Assembly: GCA_002292185.1 (NCBI GenBank)
Contig: DBBL01000130.1
Span: forward strand, 1 to 15,629
Direction: 5' to 3'
DNA from: Akkermansiaceae bacterium UBA985
GTDB lineage: Bacteria; Verrucomicrobiota; Verrucomicrobiia; Verrucomicrobiales; Akkermansiaceae
DNA length: 15,629 nt
Position 1 is the stretch's first letter; the number at the start of each line of letters is the position of its first letter. The position numbers and the translations under genes are program-made. The notes under the pieces are model-generated. The model saw only the letters and a program-made list of their open reading frames with translations. It was not told the origin of the DNA and did not search any database. Shown here one piece after another: positions 1-7,092 of the stretch.

Positions 1-30
1 AATAGCGGTGTTTGCAGTTGGCGTTAGGTC

Positions 31-56
31 ATGAGATGGCATGAGATGGCATGAGG
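31..56. repeat. Short 10-bp tandem repeat
   Basis: The unit atgagatggc occurs twice in a row (31-40, 41-50), followed by a partial third copy atgagg. It lies just beyond the stop codon of the minus-strand gene that ends at 79. It may be a slippage product. No function can be assigned. Confidence 0.6.
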
Positions 57-78
57 TATTGGTGCAGTGTGAGGGGGC

Positions 79-414
79 TCAGGAAGGGGTTGGCTCTGAA
101 TCTTGATCGCGGCGTTTGTAGCGTGCGAGACAAGTACCGTCTGCCCTTGGTTCAAAATGTTCCAAAATAAATTCAGCCGAGGATTGGAGATAGCTCGTCT
201 CATCTCCAAGTAGGGTATGCTTGCCTCCACCAAGCAGCTGGGAGGCATCGATGATGATCTCGAGAAACTCCAGAGAACCGTCAGCCGCCTGTTGGCGAAT
301 GCGCTTGTCTGCGTTAAGGCATTTGCCGTCAGCGCTAATGGTGAGAGGTAATGATTCAGGTTGCAAAGTGCTCGTATTATGGTCAGTTTCTGGCAGATCA
401 CAAGATTTGAGCAT
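79..414 (-). CDS. Small protein of unknown function, divergent from glutaredoxin
   Basis: This is a 111-residue soluble, mildly acidic protein that I do not recognise. It has no signal peptide or membrane segment. Visible features are a Gly-rich turn LLGGGKH (about residues 60-66), a hydrophobic segment FLEIIIDASQLL just before it, and a basic patch ARYKRRD near the C-terminus. Codon choice in this frame looks coding, whereas the longer overlapping minus-strand frame (24-428) gives an unnatural composition and is taken as a shadow. The ATG at 414 overlaps the glutaredoxin ATG (413) on the other strand by two bases. A later TTG start at about residue 17 is possible and would relieve that overlap. 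It stops with TGA. Confidence 0.55.
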   Translation of the reverse strand: MLKSCDLPETDHNTSTLQPESLPLTISADGKCLNADKRIRQQAADGSLEFLEIIIDASQLLGGGKHTLLGDETSYLQSSAEFILEHFEPRADGTCLARYKRRDQDSEPTPS

Positions 415-724
415 GACAACATCACCAACAGAAATCGTTTGCTACCTGAAGACCTATTGCGGCTGGAGCGAGGGCGTGCGCGCAGTGATGCGCAAATACG
501 ACCTCGAATTTGAAGAAAAGGATATCATCAAGAATCCAGCATTCAGGTGGGAGATGGAGCAGAAAAGTAGCCAGCAGCTAAGCCCATGTGTCACTATCAA
601 TGGTGAAATGCTAGCGGATGTTTCCGGCGATGAAGTTGAGCAATACCTGCTCGATCATAGCATGGTTAAGCCGGTGGAAGATACTGCGGACGCTCCAACG
701 GATAGCGGCTGCGTGGATCACTAG
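413..724 (+). CDS. Glutaredoxin-family protein with monothiol-type CGWS motif
   Basis: This is a 103-residue thioredoxin-fold protein, probably a cytosolic glutathione-dependent oxidoreductase or Fe-S handling glutaredoxin. Strand beta-1 (EIVCYLKTYC, residues 7-16) leads into C16-G-W-S19, which resembles the CGFS motif of monothiol glutaredoxins and lacks the second Cys of dithiol enzymes. The loop Q-L-S-P58 supplies the cis-proline. SGDEVEQYLL (71-80) matches the glutathione-binding SGDE/GGxD turn and the last helix. A C-terminal tail of about 18 residues carries an extra Cys (C100) near the end. The start at 413 is needed because beta-1 begins only seven residues later. There is no Shine-Dalgarno. 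menD follows 51 nt downstream on the same strand. The family is clear, but substrate and partner are not. Confidence 0.85.
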   Translation: MTTSPTEIVCYLKTYCGWSEGVRAVMRKYDLEFEEKDIIKNPAFRWEMEQKSSQQLSPCVTINGEMLADVSGDEVEQYLLDHSMVKPVEDTADAPTDSGCVDH

Positions 725-775
725 CCTAGACGTATCTCCTTGCAGTTAATTGACAGATTTTTTCATATCTAAGCA

Positions 776-2395
776 GTGTCTTACAAGGGTTGGGTTAATG
801 ATGTTATCGTCGCCTGTATTGCTGCCGGTATTAAGGAATACGTAGTATGTGCGGGTGCTAGGAATCTCTCCGCGGTCGTAGCTCTTGCTGATCACGCGGA
901 AACTGGCGAACTTGGTGAGATTACCTTGTTTTCTCATTTTGAGGAGCGAGCTGCTGGTTTTTTTGCGCTAGGTCGCACGATGCAGACGGGAATCCCGTGT
1001 GCGGTGGTGACGACATCAGGAACGGCTGTTGCCGAATTGTTGCCTGCTGTCATTGAGGCTCATTATCAACGCCGACCTCTGGTTGTTGTTTCGGCTGATC
1101 GGCCGCTCGATTTCCGCGGAACAGGTGCTCCTCAAGCCATAGAACAGGCAGGTTTATTTGGGGGTTATGTTGAAGCCTGTGAAGATTTGGCTTGGAAAGA
1201 TGAGCTGAACATTTTTGAAGGCTGGAGTGGCTGTGCGCCATGGCAGATCAATCTCTGCATCGATGATTTTGAAACAGAAAAAGATGATAAGGATAACGAG
1301 GGTGCCAGTGCGATCAAAAGATCGAAGGTCCGCTTAGGTGAAATAGGTGAAGCACGAGGCAACATCGATATGCTGCCCGTATTGCATTGCATCAAAGAAG
1401 GCTGGAAGGGTTTGGTGGTTATTCTTGGTGGACTCGATGCCGGCGATCGTGAAGAGGTATGGCATTTTCTCAAAGTGCTTGGGGTTCCGGTTTTGGCTGA
1501 CTGCACCAGCGGTTTACGTGAGCTGCTAGGTCCATTGGCTTTGATCGATGGGGATCGGGTGCTTAAGAAAAATCCCCCGGCAAATATTTTGCGAATAGGT
1601 GAGGTTCCTACCGGCAGGTTTTGGCGAGATCTTGAGGGCTTACCTCAGGTCAACGTCGTGTCGATCAGCAGAACCGGCTTTGCTGGACTTGCCCGAGAAA
1701 ATCAGCTCATTACAGGTGACATTTCTCGATGTGTGCGAGCGCTAGGTGAAGTCGCGCCACTGGGTGATGCCATGGATCATTTTAGGGCTACGGCAAGTAA
1801 GCACGGGCGACTCTCCGAGCTGTTGGAGTCCTTACCAGAGAGTGAGCCCGGCATGATACGCACTCTCTCGGTGATGGCTACGATGGGGAGTAGCCTCTAT
1901 CTGGGTAACAGCCTACCCATCCGTGAATGGAATGATTTTGCTCAACGTGAAATACCGTATGAATGTGTGCGGGCGAACCGTGGAGCTAACGGCATTGATG
2001 GTCAGATTTCGAGTTGGTTGGGCGCTAGTGCCGACGAGAAAGATGCGTGGGGTGTTTTTGGAGACTTAACAGCCATGTATGATTTGGCGGCTCCTGCACT
2101 GCTTGGTCAGGTGGAGTGCCAGGGTCGCATGCTGGTGGTCATCAACAATGGTGGAGGCAAGATCTTTGATCGCTTACCGATGATGAAGCAGGTTGGCGAA
2201 AAAGTTTCCGGACTTGTTACCAATCAACATGAGCATGGATTTGAGGCATGGGCCACAATGTGGGATATGCATTACACCAAAGTGGTTGGCATGGAGGGTT
2301 TTGATTTTGAACCTCGAGAGAAAACGACATTGATTGAAGTCGTGCCTGATGCCCGCCAAACAGCCAAGTTTTGGGAGAAGTTCGCCCAGCTTTAA
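776..2395 (+). CDS. menD: 2-succinyl-5-enolpyruvyl-6-hydroxy-3-cyclohexene-1-carboxylate synthase (SEPHCHC synthase)
   Basis: MenD is a ThDP- and Mg-dependent enzyme of menaquinone synthesis. It condenses the succinic semialdehyde-ThDP derived from 2-oxoglutarate with isochorismate. The product has 539 residues (family about 550). Seen in order: the N-terminal ThDP-binding motif CAGARN (25-30, in place of the usual PGSR), the activating Glu in HFEERAAG (E57), VTTSGTAVAEL (78-88) and SADRP (106-110). The C-terminal half has LGNSLPIRE (376-384), NRGANGIDG (401-409), GDLTAMYD (429-436) and the cofactor loop NNGGGKIF (457-464). A charged insert (166-183) sits between the N-terminal and central domains. 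The start is GTG, because an in-frame TAA lies two codons upstream (770-772). The stop overlaps the panC stop. No other men genes are in the window. Confidence 0.95.
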   Translation: MSYKGWVNDVIVACIAAGIKEYVVCAGARNLSAVVALADHAETGELGEITLFSHFEERAAGFFALGRTMQTGIPCAVVTTSGTAVAELLPAVIEAHYQRRPLVVVSADRPLDFRGTGAPQAIEQAGLFGGYVEACEDLAWKDELNIFEGWSGCAPWQINLCIDDFETEKDDKDNEGASAIKRSKVRLGEIGEARGNIDMLPVLHCIKEGWKGLVVILGGLDAGDREEVWHFLKVLGVPVLADCTSGLRELLGPLALIDGDRVLKKNPPANILRIGEVPTGRFWRDLEGLPQVNVVSISRTGFAGLARENQLITGDISRCVRALGEVAPLGDAMDHFRATASKHGRLSELLESLPESEPGMIRTLSVMATMGSSLYLGNSLPIREWNDFAQREIPYECVRANRGANGIDGQISSWLGASADEKDAWGVFGDLTAMYDLAAPALLGQVECQGRMLVVINNGGGKIFDRLPMMKQVGEKVSGLVTNQHEHGFEAWATMWDMHYTKVVGMEGFDFEPREKTTLIEVVPDARQTAKFWEKFAQL

Positions 2396-3243
2396 GCTAG
2401 CTCGATATTATCAATGAGCCGAACTGGCCCATAAAACACTGCGGTGGCAATGAGTGCCGGAGATGACAGCGTCTTGACCGGCTGCAAATTATCTTGGTCG
2501 AGTAGTTCGAGGTAATCTATTTCTACATCGAGTTCTGATGATTCGATGATTTTTCTAGCCGTATTAAGTAATGACTGTGCAGATTTCTCTCCTTGTTGAT
2601 GGGCTGTTTGGGCAGCGAGCAAGGCACGTCTTATGCGCTGTGCATCTGAGTGTTGCTGTTCCGATAGCCGCTGATTTCTTGATGATAGGGCCAGGCCATT
2701 TTTTTCTCTGATGGTTTCAACCCCTTTAATGCAAATGGGGATATTGAGATCCCTCACCATGCGGCGAATGATGGCAAGCTGCTGGTAGTCTTTTTTCCCA
2801 AAAATGGCGATGTCGGGCTGAGTGAGGTTGAAGAGTTTCAACACTACCGTGCAAACGCCATCGAAGTGGCCCGTCCTGGATGCTCCACAGAGCCTTTGTG
2901 AAAGGCTGGATTCGGTGACGGTGACTGAATGGTCCGAGTGATAGATGTCACCACTCTCAGGCGCGAACACGATGTCTACGCCATGTTTTTTGCAAAGTGC
3001 TAAGTCCTGCTCAAGCGCACGCGGATAATACCGAAGGTCGTCGGCTTGATCAAACTGAGTAGGATTCACAAAAAGGCTAAGAATAACGACTCCCTTAGCG
3101 CCGGCGATTTTTCGAGCTCGATGGATTAAAGCAAGATGTCCCTCGTGGAGCGATCCCATGGTGGGCACGAGTACTCGTGTCTTCGGGCTGCTTATCTTAG
3201 CCAGTAGTGGCTGGAGTTCGGAAGTAGTAATGGCAACTTTCAT
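2392..3243 (-). CDS. panC: Pantothenate synthetase (pantoate-beta-alanine ligase)
   Basis: PanC joins D-pantoate and beta-alanine using ATP, through a pantoyl-adenylate, to make pantothenate (vitamin B5, precursor of CoA and of the acyl carrier protein arm). The 283 residues match the family length. PTMGSLHEGH (27-36) holds the nucleotidyltransferase HxGH signature (H33, H36). FVNPTQF (58-64), GHFDGVCTVV (125-134), FGKKDYQQ (148-155) and GLALSSRN (183-190) complete the substrate and ATP pockets. The last motif replaces the usual Asp before GLA by Asn. The gene is convergent with menD, and the two TAA stops overlap across a TTAA palindrome (2392-2395). panB and panD are not present. The start ATG has no Shine-Dalgarno. 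Confidence 0.97.
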   Translation of the reverse strand: MKVAITTSELQPLLAKISSPKTRVLVPTMGSLHEGHLALIHRARKIAGAKGVVILSLFVNPTQFDQADDLRYYPRALEQDLALCKKHGVDIVFAPESGDIYHSDHSVTVTESSLSQRLCGASRTGHFDGVCTVVLKLFNLTQPDIAIFGKKDYQQLAIIRRMVRDLNIPICIKGVETIREKNGLALSSRNQRLSEQQHSDAQRIRRALLAAQTAHQQGEKSAQSLLNTARKIIESSELDVEIDYLELLDQDNLQPVKTLSSPALIATAVFYGPVRLIDNIELA

Positions 3244-3308
3244 TTTGTCTGCGGAGAAGGGCTATAGCTTGGGATAGAGGTTGACGCAGGATGCTATTCC
3301 GTGCAGCT

Positions 3309-3336
3309 TTGCACTGCAACGTGAAGTTTTTACAAT
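3309..3336 (+). promoter_or_regulatory. Candidate sigma70-type promoter for the first skp gene
   Basis: TTGCAC (3309-3314) and TACAAT (3331-3336) are separated by 16 bp in the 169-bp panC/skp divergent region, about 77 nt upstream of the skp start. The -10 matches consensus at 5 of 6 positions and the -35 at only 3 of 6. A short inverted repeat TGCAG...CTGCA overlaps the -35. This is read by eye only. Confidence 0.35.
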
Positions 3337-3412
3337 CGTTTAAATGATCACTTATTTCACGTAGCTAATAGGTCTCGGGTTACTTCCTGGGCCACACCAA
3401 TGATTATTACTA

Positions 3413-4012
3413 ATGACTATGAAACATCACCTTAAATTCGCCGCTGCTATCTGCTTCGTCGCGTTGCTCAGTGCTACATCAGCTTCAGCTCAGCGCCTTA
3501 AAATTGCAACCGTGGACATGCAGATCCTCTTCAAAGAATACCACCGCACTAACGATGAGCAGCAAAAATTCAGCGAGGAGTTTGCTCGTATTCAAAAGGA
3601 GAACAACGAGCGCCTTACCGGTATTCGTGAGCTTGAGGAGCAGCTGCAAGGGCTCAAAAAGCAAATTGAAGATCCAACCATCGCAGATGGTGTAAAGCGT
3701 GATAAATCTCGTGATTTTCAACTTAAGCTCGATGAGGCAAAGGCAATGGATCGTGAGAGACGCGAGTTTTTAGGTCGTCGTACTCGTGCCCTTGAACTGA
3801 AGAAGCAGGCAAGCATGCAAGGCATTCTCGAGGAGATCCGTAAATTGATCGTTGATCATGCAAAAGCTGAGGATTTCGACTATGTATTAGACAAGTCAGG
3901 ACTGAGTGCTAATCAGGTTCCTTTTCTCCTCTACACTAAGGATGCTACCGATGTTACCGTTGCTCTTTTGAGCAAGCTTAATGTCAATGCGCCCAAGGCT
4001 GCAGGTGAGTAA
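3413..4012 (+). CDS. OmpH/Skp-family periplasmic chaperone, copy 1
   Basis: This is a 199-residue secreted protein. A signal peptide (basic n-region MTMKHHLK, hydrophobic core, cleavage after A-S-A at about residue 26) is followed by the Skp opening strand LKIATVDMQILF (29-40). Two long charged helices (about 45-150) should form the coiled-coil arms that hold unfolded outer-membrane proteins in Skp. The C-terminal strand segment is FDYVLDKSG...LLYTKDATDVT. Skp works in the periplasm, delivering porins and other barrels to the BAM complex. ATG at 3413 is used, and ATG at 3419 would also keep a good signal peptide. There is no Shine-Dalgarno. A strong terminator follows at 4056, then a paralogue at 4165. 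BamA is not adjacent, unlike in many genomes. Confidence 0.88.
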   Translation: MTMKHHLKFAAAICFVALLSATSASAQRLKIATVDMQILFKEYHRTNDEQQKFSEEFARIQKENNERLTGIRELEEQLQGLKKQIEDPTIADGVKRDKSRDFQLKLDEAKAMDRERREFLGRRTRALELKKQASMQGILEEIRKLIVDHAKAEDFDYVLDKSGLSANQVPFLLYTKDATDVTVALLSKLNVNAPKAAGE

Positions 4013-4055
4013 GCGGCGTTTGAGGCACGCTCCACTCAATAAGATTGATTTTATT

Positions 4056-4085
4056 ACACCCTTTCCTTTGGGAGAGGGTGTTTTT
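4056..4085 (+). terminator. Rho-independent terminator after the first skp gene
   Basis: An 11-bp stem, acaccctttcc (4056-4066) with ggagagggtgt (4071-4081), has one G-U pair and the four-base loop tttg. It runs directly into the T-tract 4081-4085. It should end most transcripts of skp copy 1 before copy 2. Confidence 0.85.
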
Positions 4086-4164
4086 CTGTCTCTGGGGAGG
4101 GAGATGCTATTGACGATCACTCTTAAAAGAGGCAATTTGTCTTTGCGTTTATCAGGGCATTGTA

Positions 4165-4755
4165 ATGAGAGAATTGAAGCAAATATACCTTATCGTTCTA
4201 CTCTCCGTAGTGGCAGTAGCTACTTCTGTTGCAGAGAAGCCTAATATTGGCATGGTGGACATGCAAAAGCTCTTCGCTCAATATTATAGAACAGAGGCGG
4301 CGCAGAAGCAATTCAACCAAGATTACGCGGGTATTCAAAAAAAAGTGAATCAGCAGCTTGAGGTGATCAACGAAATGATTTCTCAGCTGAAGTTTTTAGC
4401 TGAAAATCTCAAGAGTGAGTCGCTTGATGAGAATCTAAAGCAAAAATACAGCCAAGAGTTTCAATTGATTGATCAACAGCGCAAGATGCTGATCGATGAG
4501 ATGAAGCGAGCCGAGTATGAGGAGAAAAAGGAGGTAGCTAGGCGTAAATCTGCCAGCATGCAGGGCATAATGACTGAGGTACGGGCTAAGGTGGTCTCTT
4601 TTGCTGAGAAACAAGAATATGATTTTGTGTTCGATAAGTCGGGTAAAAATACCAACCAGATTTCTTTTTTCATCTACCTTAAAGACGCAACAGACATTAC
4701 CGCAATGATGCTGAAAGAATTAAATAAATTGGCCCCAACCGCTGCCAGTGAATGA
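4165..4755 (+). CDS. OmpH/Skp-family periplasmic chaperone, copy 2
   Basis: This 196-residue paralogue of the preceding gene has the same architecture: a signal peptide with cleavage after about A23 (TSVA/EKP), the strand NIGMVDMQKLFAQYYRT (27-43), then a long coiled coil (about 45-150) and the C-terminal segment YDFVFDKSGKNTNQISFF...KDATDIT. Both copies share VDMQ-LF--Y-RT, an A-IQK--N stretch and the KDATD(I/V)T end, so they arose by tandem duplication, but they have diverged over much of the arms. The stop is TGA, followed 36 nt later by the RodA-like gene on the same strand, so these two probably share a transcript. Role inferred: holdase for outer-membrane proteins, perhaps with a different client range. 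Confidence 0.87.
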   Translation: MRELKQIYLIVLLSVVAVATSVAEKPNIGMVDMQKLFAQYYRTEAAQKQFNQDYAGIQKKVNQQLEVINEMISQLKFLAENLKSESLDENLKQKYSQEFQLIDQQRKMLIDEMKRAEYEEKKEVARRKSASMQGIMTEVRAKVVSFAEKQEYDFVFDKSGKNTNQISFFIYLKDATDITAMMLKELNKLAPTAASE

Positions 4756-4791
4756 ATATATCAATCATAGCTTGAAGGCTTCGTTTGTAAG

Positions 4792-5982
4792 ATGATGATT
4801 CCGTTACTGCGAAAAATACTCGCTATGAATTGGCTGCTGGTGCTGACGATGCTAGCGTTGGCGATTTTTGGCGTATACGCTATTGAGAGCGCTGCTCGTC
4901 ACTTGCCCAATGGTGGTGAATACTATGCTCAGCGTCAGAAAGTCTGGATCATCGGAGGTTGTTTTGTTTTCCTGATCACGGCATTGGTCGATTACCGTTG
5001 GATTCGTTGGCTTGGCATACCGATGTATTTATCCGGTTTAGCTCTCATGATCCTGGCTATCTATAAAGGAAGTGATGCTCATCAAATTAGCTTGGGGGTC
5101 ATTTCATTTCAGCCGACACAACTTGGCATTGCTGGAGGCATAGTGCTCATGGGCTCTTTGTTGCAGGATTTACCGCGTTGGCATGCGTTCTTTCGGCTGC
5201 CTTACATTCAGTTGGGCGTCATTGCAGTTTTGGCCGGGGTGCCATTTCTTATTGTAGTAGCCATGGGGGACATGGGCTCAGCACTTGTTTGGCTGCCTGT
5301 TACGGCAGTGATTATGTTAGTTAGCGGCATACCATACCGCTATATGTTGCTGATCGGTATAGTGGGTATTGGCTGTGTAGCTCTTGCCTACTTCATTATC
5401 CTACCCAAAGCCTCAGAGCGTGGCGCCGAGCGCATTGAGCTTTATCTCGACATGCTTAATGGTCGGGATGTTGATATTAGTGGAGATGCTTACGCCCCTT
5501 ACTGGGTGTCTACTTCGATTGGTAAAGCAGGCTGGAAAGGGCTAGGTTGGAATGCAACAAGTCAGCGAGGATCTCTCCATGACAAGAAATACATTCCATG
5601 GAAAACAGCCCACAATGATTTTATTTTTGGAGTGATTGGTGAAGAGCAGGGTTTCCGAGGAAGTCTATTACTGCTCACGGGATATTCCATGCTTCTCATT
5701 CAGTGCCTTTTCATCGCCTTTTATAGTCGAGATAGTTCGGGCCGAATTATTGCGGCGGCAGTTGTTGCGCTCATGTTTGCACATATTTTTGAGAACATCG
5801 GTATGTGTGTTCTAATGACGCCTATCACGGGGATTCCCTTACCGCTGGTAAGTTATTCGGGAACATTCATTATGATGATTATGTTCCTGCTGGGGCTGGT
5901 GCAGAGTGTTTGGGTGCACCGCAAAGTAGAAATTGAGGAGGATGAGGAAATACCGCCTCAGCAGATCCGACGATACAGCTAG
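4792..5982 (+). CDS. RodA/FtsW (SEDS) family protein, divergent
   Basis: This is a 396-residue inner-membrane protein with about ten hydrophobic segments. SEDS proteins polymerise lipid II into glycan strands together with a class B PBP. RodA serves side-wall growth and FtsW the septum. Family marks seen: FQPTQL (106-111; usual QPSE), MGDMGSALV (158-166; usual PDLGTA), the extracellular loop AHNDFIF (273-279) whose D276 fits the catalytic Asp of HTDFIF, GEEQGFRG (283-290), and TGIPLPLVSYSG (346-357; usual SYGG). It looks closer to RodA than FtsW. The QPSE Glu has become Gln and the usual YQ--QS becomes YWVSTS, so activity is not assured. It lies 36 nt after skp copy 2 and ends 3 nt from the convergent fabH stop. 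Starts at 4792 or 4795 are equally possible. Confidence 0.85.
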   Translation: MMIPLLRKILAMNWLLVLTMLALAIFGVYAIESAARHLPNGGEYYAQRQKVWIIGGCFVFLITALVDYRWIRWLGIPMYLSGLALMILAIYKGSDAHQISLGVISFQPTQLGIAGGIVLMGSLLQDLPRWHAFFRLPYIQLGVIAVLAGVPFLIVVAMGDMGSALVWLPVTAVIMLVSGIPYRYMLLIGIVGIGCVALAYFIILPKASERGAERIELYLDMLNGRDVDISGDAYAPYWVSTSIGKAGWKGLGWNATSQRGSLHDKKYIPWKTAHNDFIFGVIGEEQGFRGSLLLLTGYSMLLIQCLFIAFYSRDSSGRIIAAAVVALMFAHIFENIGMCVLMTPITGIPLPLVSYSGTFIMMIMFLLGLVQSVWVHRKVEIEEDEEIPPQQIRRYS

Positions 5983-5985
5983 GTT

Positions 5986-6987
5986 TTACCACTCAATCGC
6001 CGTTGCCGCCCAGGTAAGCCCGGCACCAAAAACAACGAGGATGATATTGTCACCCCGCTCGAAGCGACCTTCGCGATGCGCTTCATCTAAAGCAATGGCA
6101 ACGGCAGCAGCAGAAGTGTTGCCATACTTATCGAGATTGATATAGACCTTCTCATTAGGGACAGAAAGGCGGTCGGCAATGGCATCAATAATACGTAAAT
6201 TGGCCTGATGAGGCACTATCAGCTTAATATCGTCCGGGCTGAGCCCTGCACGCTCGATGACTGTTTCCGCCGCGGTGCGCATGGCATTGACGGCAAGTTT
6301 AAAGACTTCACGTCCTTGCATGGAAAGGGTTTGGAGGTTTGACTCGGCATTGGCGGCGGTAATGGGACAGGCAGATCCGCCTCCCTTGATCTCAAGTAGG
6401 CTCGTGTGGCGTCCATCTGTTCCCATTTCAGTAGCCAGGATACGCCCCTCGCCATCGTTGCTGCGACGTAGCACAGCGGCACCGGCGCCGTCACCGAAGA
6501 GCACACAGGTATTCCTGTCCTCCCAATTCGTTACGGAGGAGAGCTTTTCAGCGCCAATAATAACAGCATTGCTGTAGGCTCCGTCTGAGATTAAACGCTT
6601 GGCGATTTTCATCGCGTATAAAAACCCGGAGCAGGCGGCTGAAATATCAAATGCAACCGCAGAGTAAGAACCCAGCTTGGCCTGCACGTAGCATGCTGTG
6701 GCGGGTGTCGGTGTGTCAGGGGTGATGGTGGCAACAATGATGAGCTCAACATCCTCTGCAGCCATGCCAGCTTGCTCTAGGGCTCGCTCTGCAGCTTTGG
6801 TGGCCATGTCTGATGTAAATTCATCATCTGCAGCAATGCGCCTCTCCTTGATACCGGTTCGAGAGGTAATCCATTCATCACTCGTGTCCACAAACTTGGC
6901 CAATTCATCATTAGTTAAAATACGCTCAGGAACATAACTTCCAGTGCCAGCGATAGTGACAGGAACGACAGATGTGGATGAATTCAT
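5986..6987 (-). CDS. fabH: Beta-ketoacyl-ACP synthase III
   Basis: FabH starts type II fatty acid synthesis by condensing acetyl-CoA (or another short primer) with malonyl-ACP. The 333 residues carry the full thiolase-fold catalytic triad: C119 in DISAACSGF, H260 in VPHQANLRI and N290 in KYGNTSAA. The N-terminal TGSYVPERILTNDEL and DEWITSRTGIKERR (37-50) are typical, as is the GDGAGA loop (165-170). The gene follows plsX in the usual rpmF-plsX-fabH order, but across a 105-nt gap holding an inverted repeat. The ATG has no Shine-Dalgarno. The stop lies 3 nt from the stop of the RodA-like gene, with no terminator between them. Confidence 0.97.
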   Translation of the reverse strand: MNSSTSVVPVTIAGTGSYVPERILTNDELAKFVDTSDEWITSRTGIKERRIAADDEFTSDMATKAAERALEQAGMAAEDVELIIVATITPDTPTPATACYVQAKLGSYSAVAFDISAACSGFLYAMKIAKRLISDGAYSNAVIIGAEKLSSVTNWEDRNTCVLFGDGAGAAVLRRSNDGEGRILATEMGTDGRHTSLLEIKGGGSACPITAANAESNLQTLSMQGREVFKLAVNAMRTAAETVIERAGLSPDDIKLIVPHQANLRIIDAIADRLSVPNEKVYINLDKYGNTSAAAVAIALDEAHREGRFERGDNIILVVFGAGLTWAATAIEW

Positions 6988-7012
6988 AAGGTCAATCGAT
7001 AAGGAGATGCGA

Positions 7013-7031
7013 GAAATCTAAACAAGATTTC
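7013..7031. repeat. Inverted repeat upstream of fabH
   Basis: gaaatct (7013-7019) and agatttc (7025-7031) form a perfect 7-bp inverted repeat around aaaca, 25 nt upstream of the fabH start in the plsX-fabH gap. It could be an operator or a leader hairpin. It does not resemble the FapR site I know. No T-tract follows on the minus strand, so it is not a terminator. Confidence 0.4.
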
Positions 7032-7092
7032 ACGCTTGAACAGCAAAATAGCCGAAGGCTAGAGGGATTTGCACAGCGTGCCCTAAGATCAT

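Noticed and set aside
24..428. 134-residue minus-strand frame overlapping the 111-residue gene
   Set aside because: Its composition (Ser/Leu/Asn-rich, no pattern) is typical of a shadow frame. The 79-414 frame has better coding character.
4110..4138. Promoter TTGACG-17-CAATTT before skp copy 2
   Set aside because: The -35 is good but the -10 matches only 2 of 6. A promoter is expected here after the terminator, but this site is not convincing.
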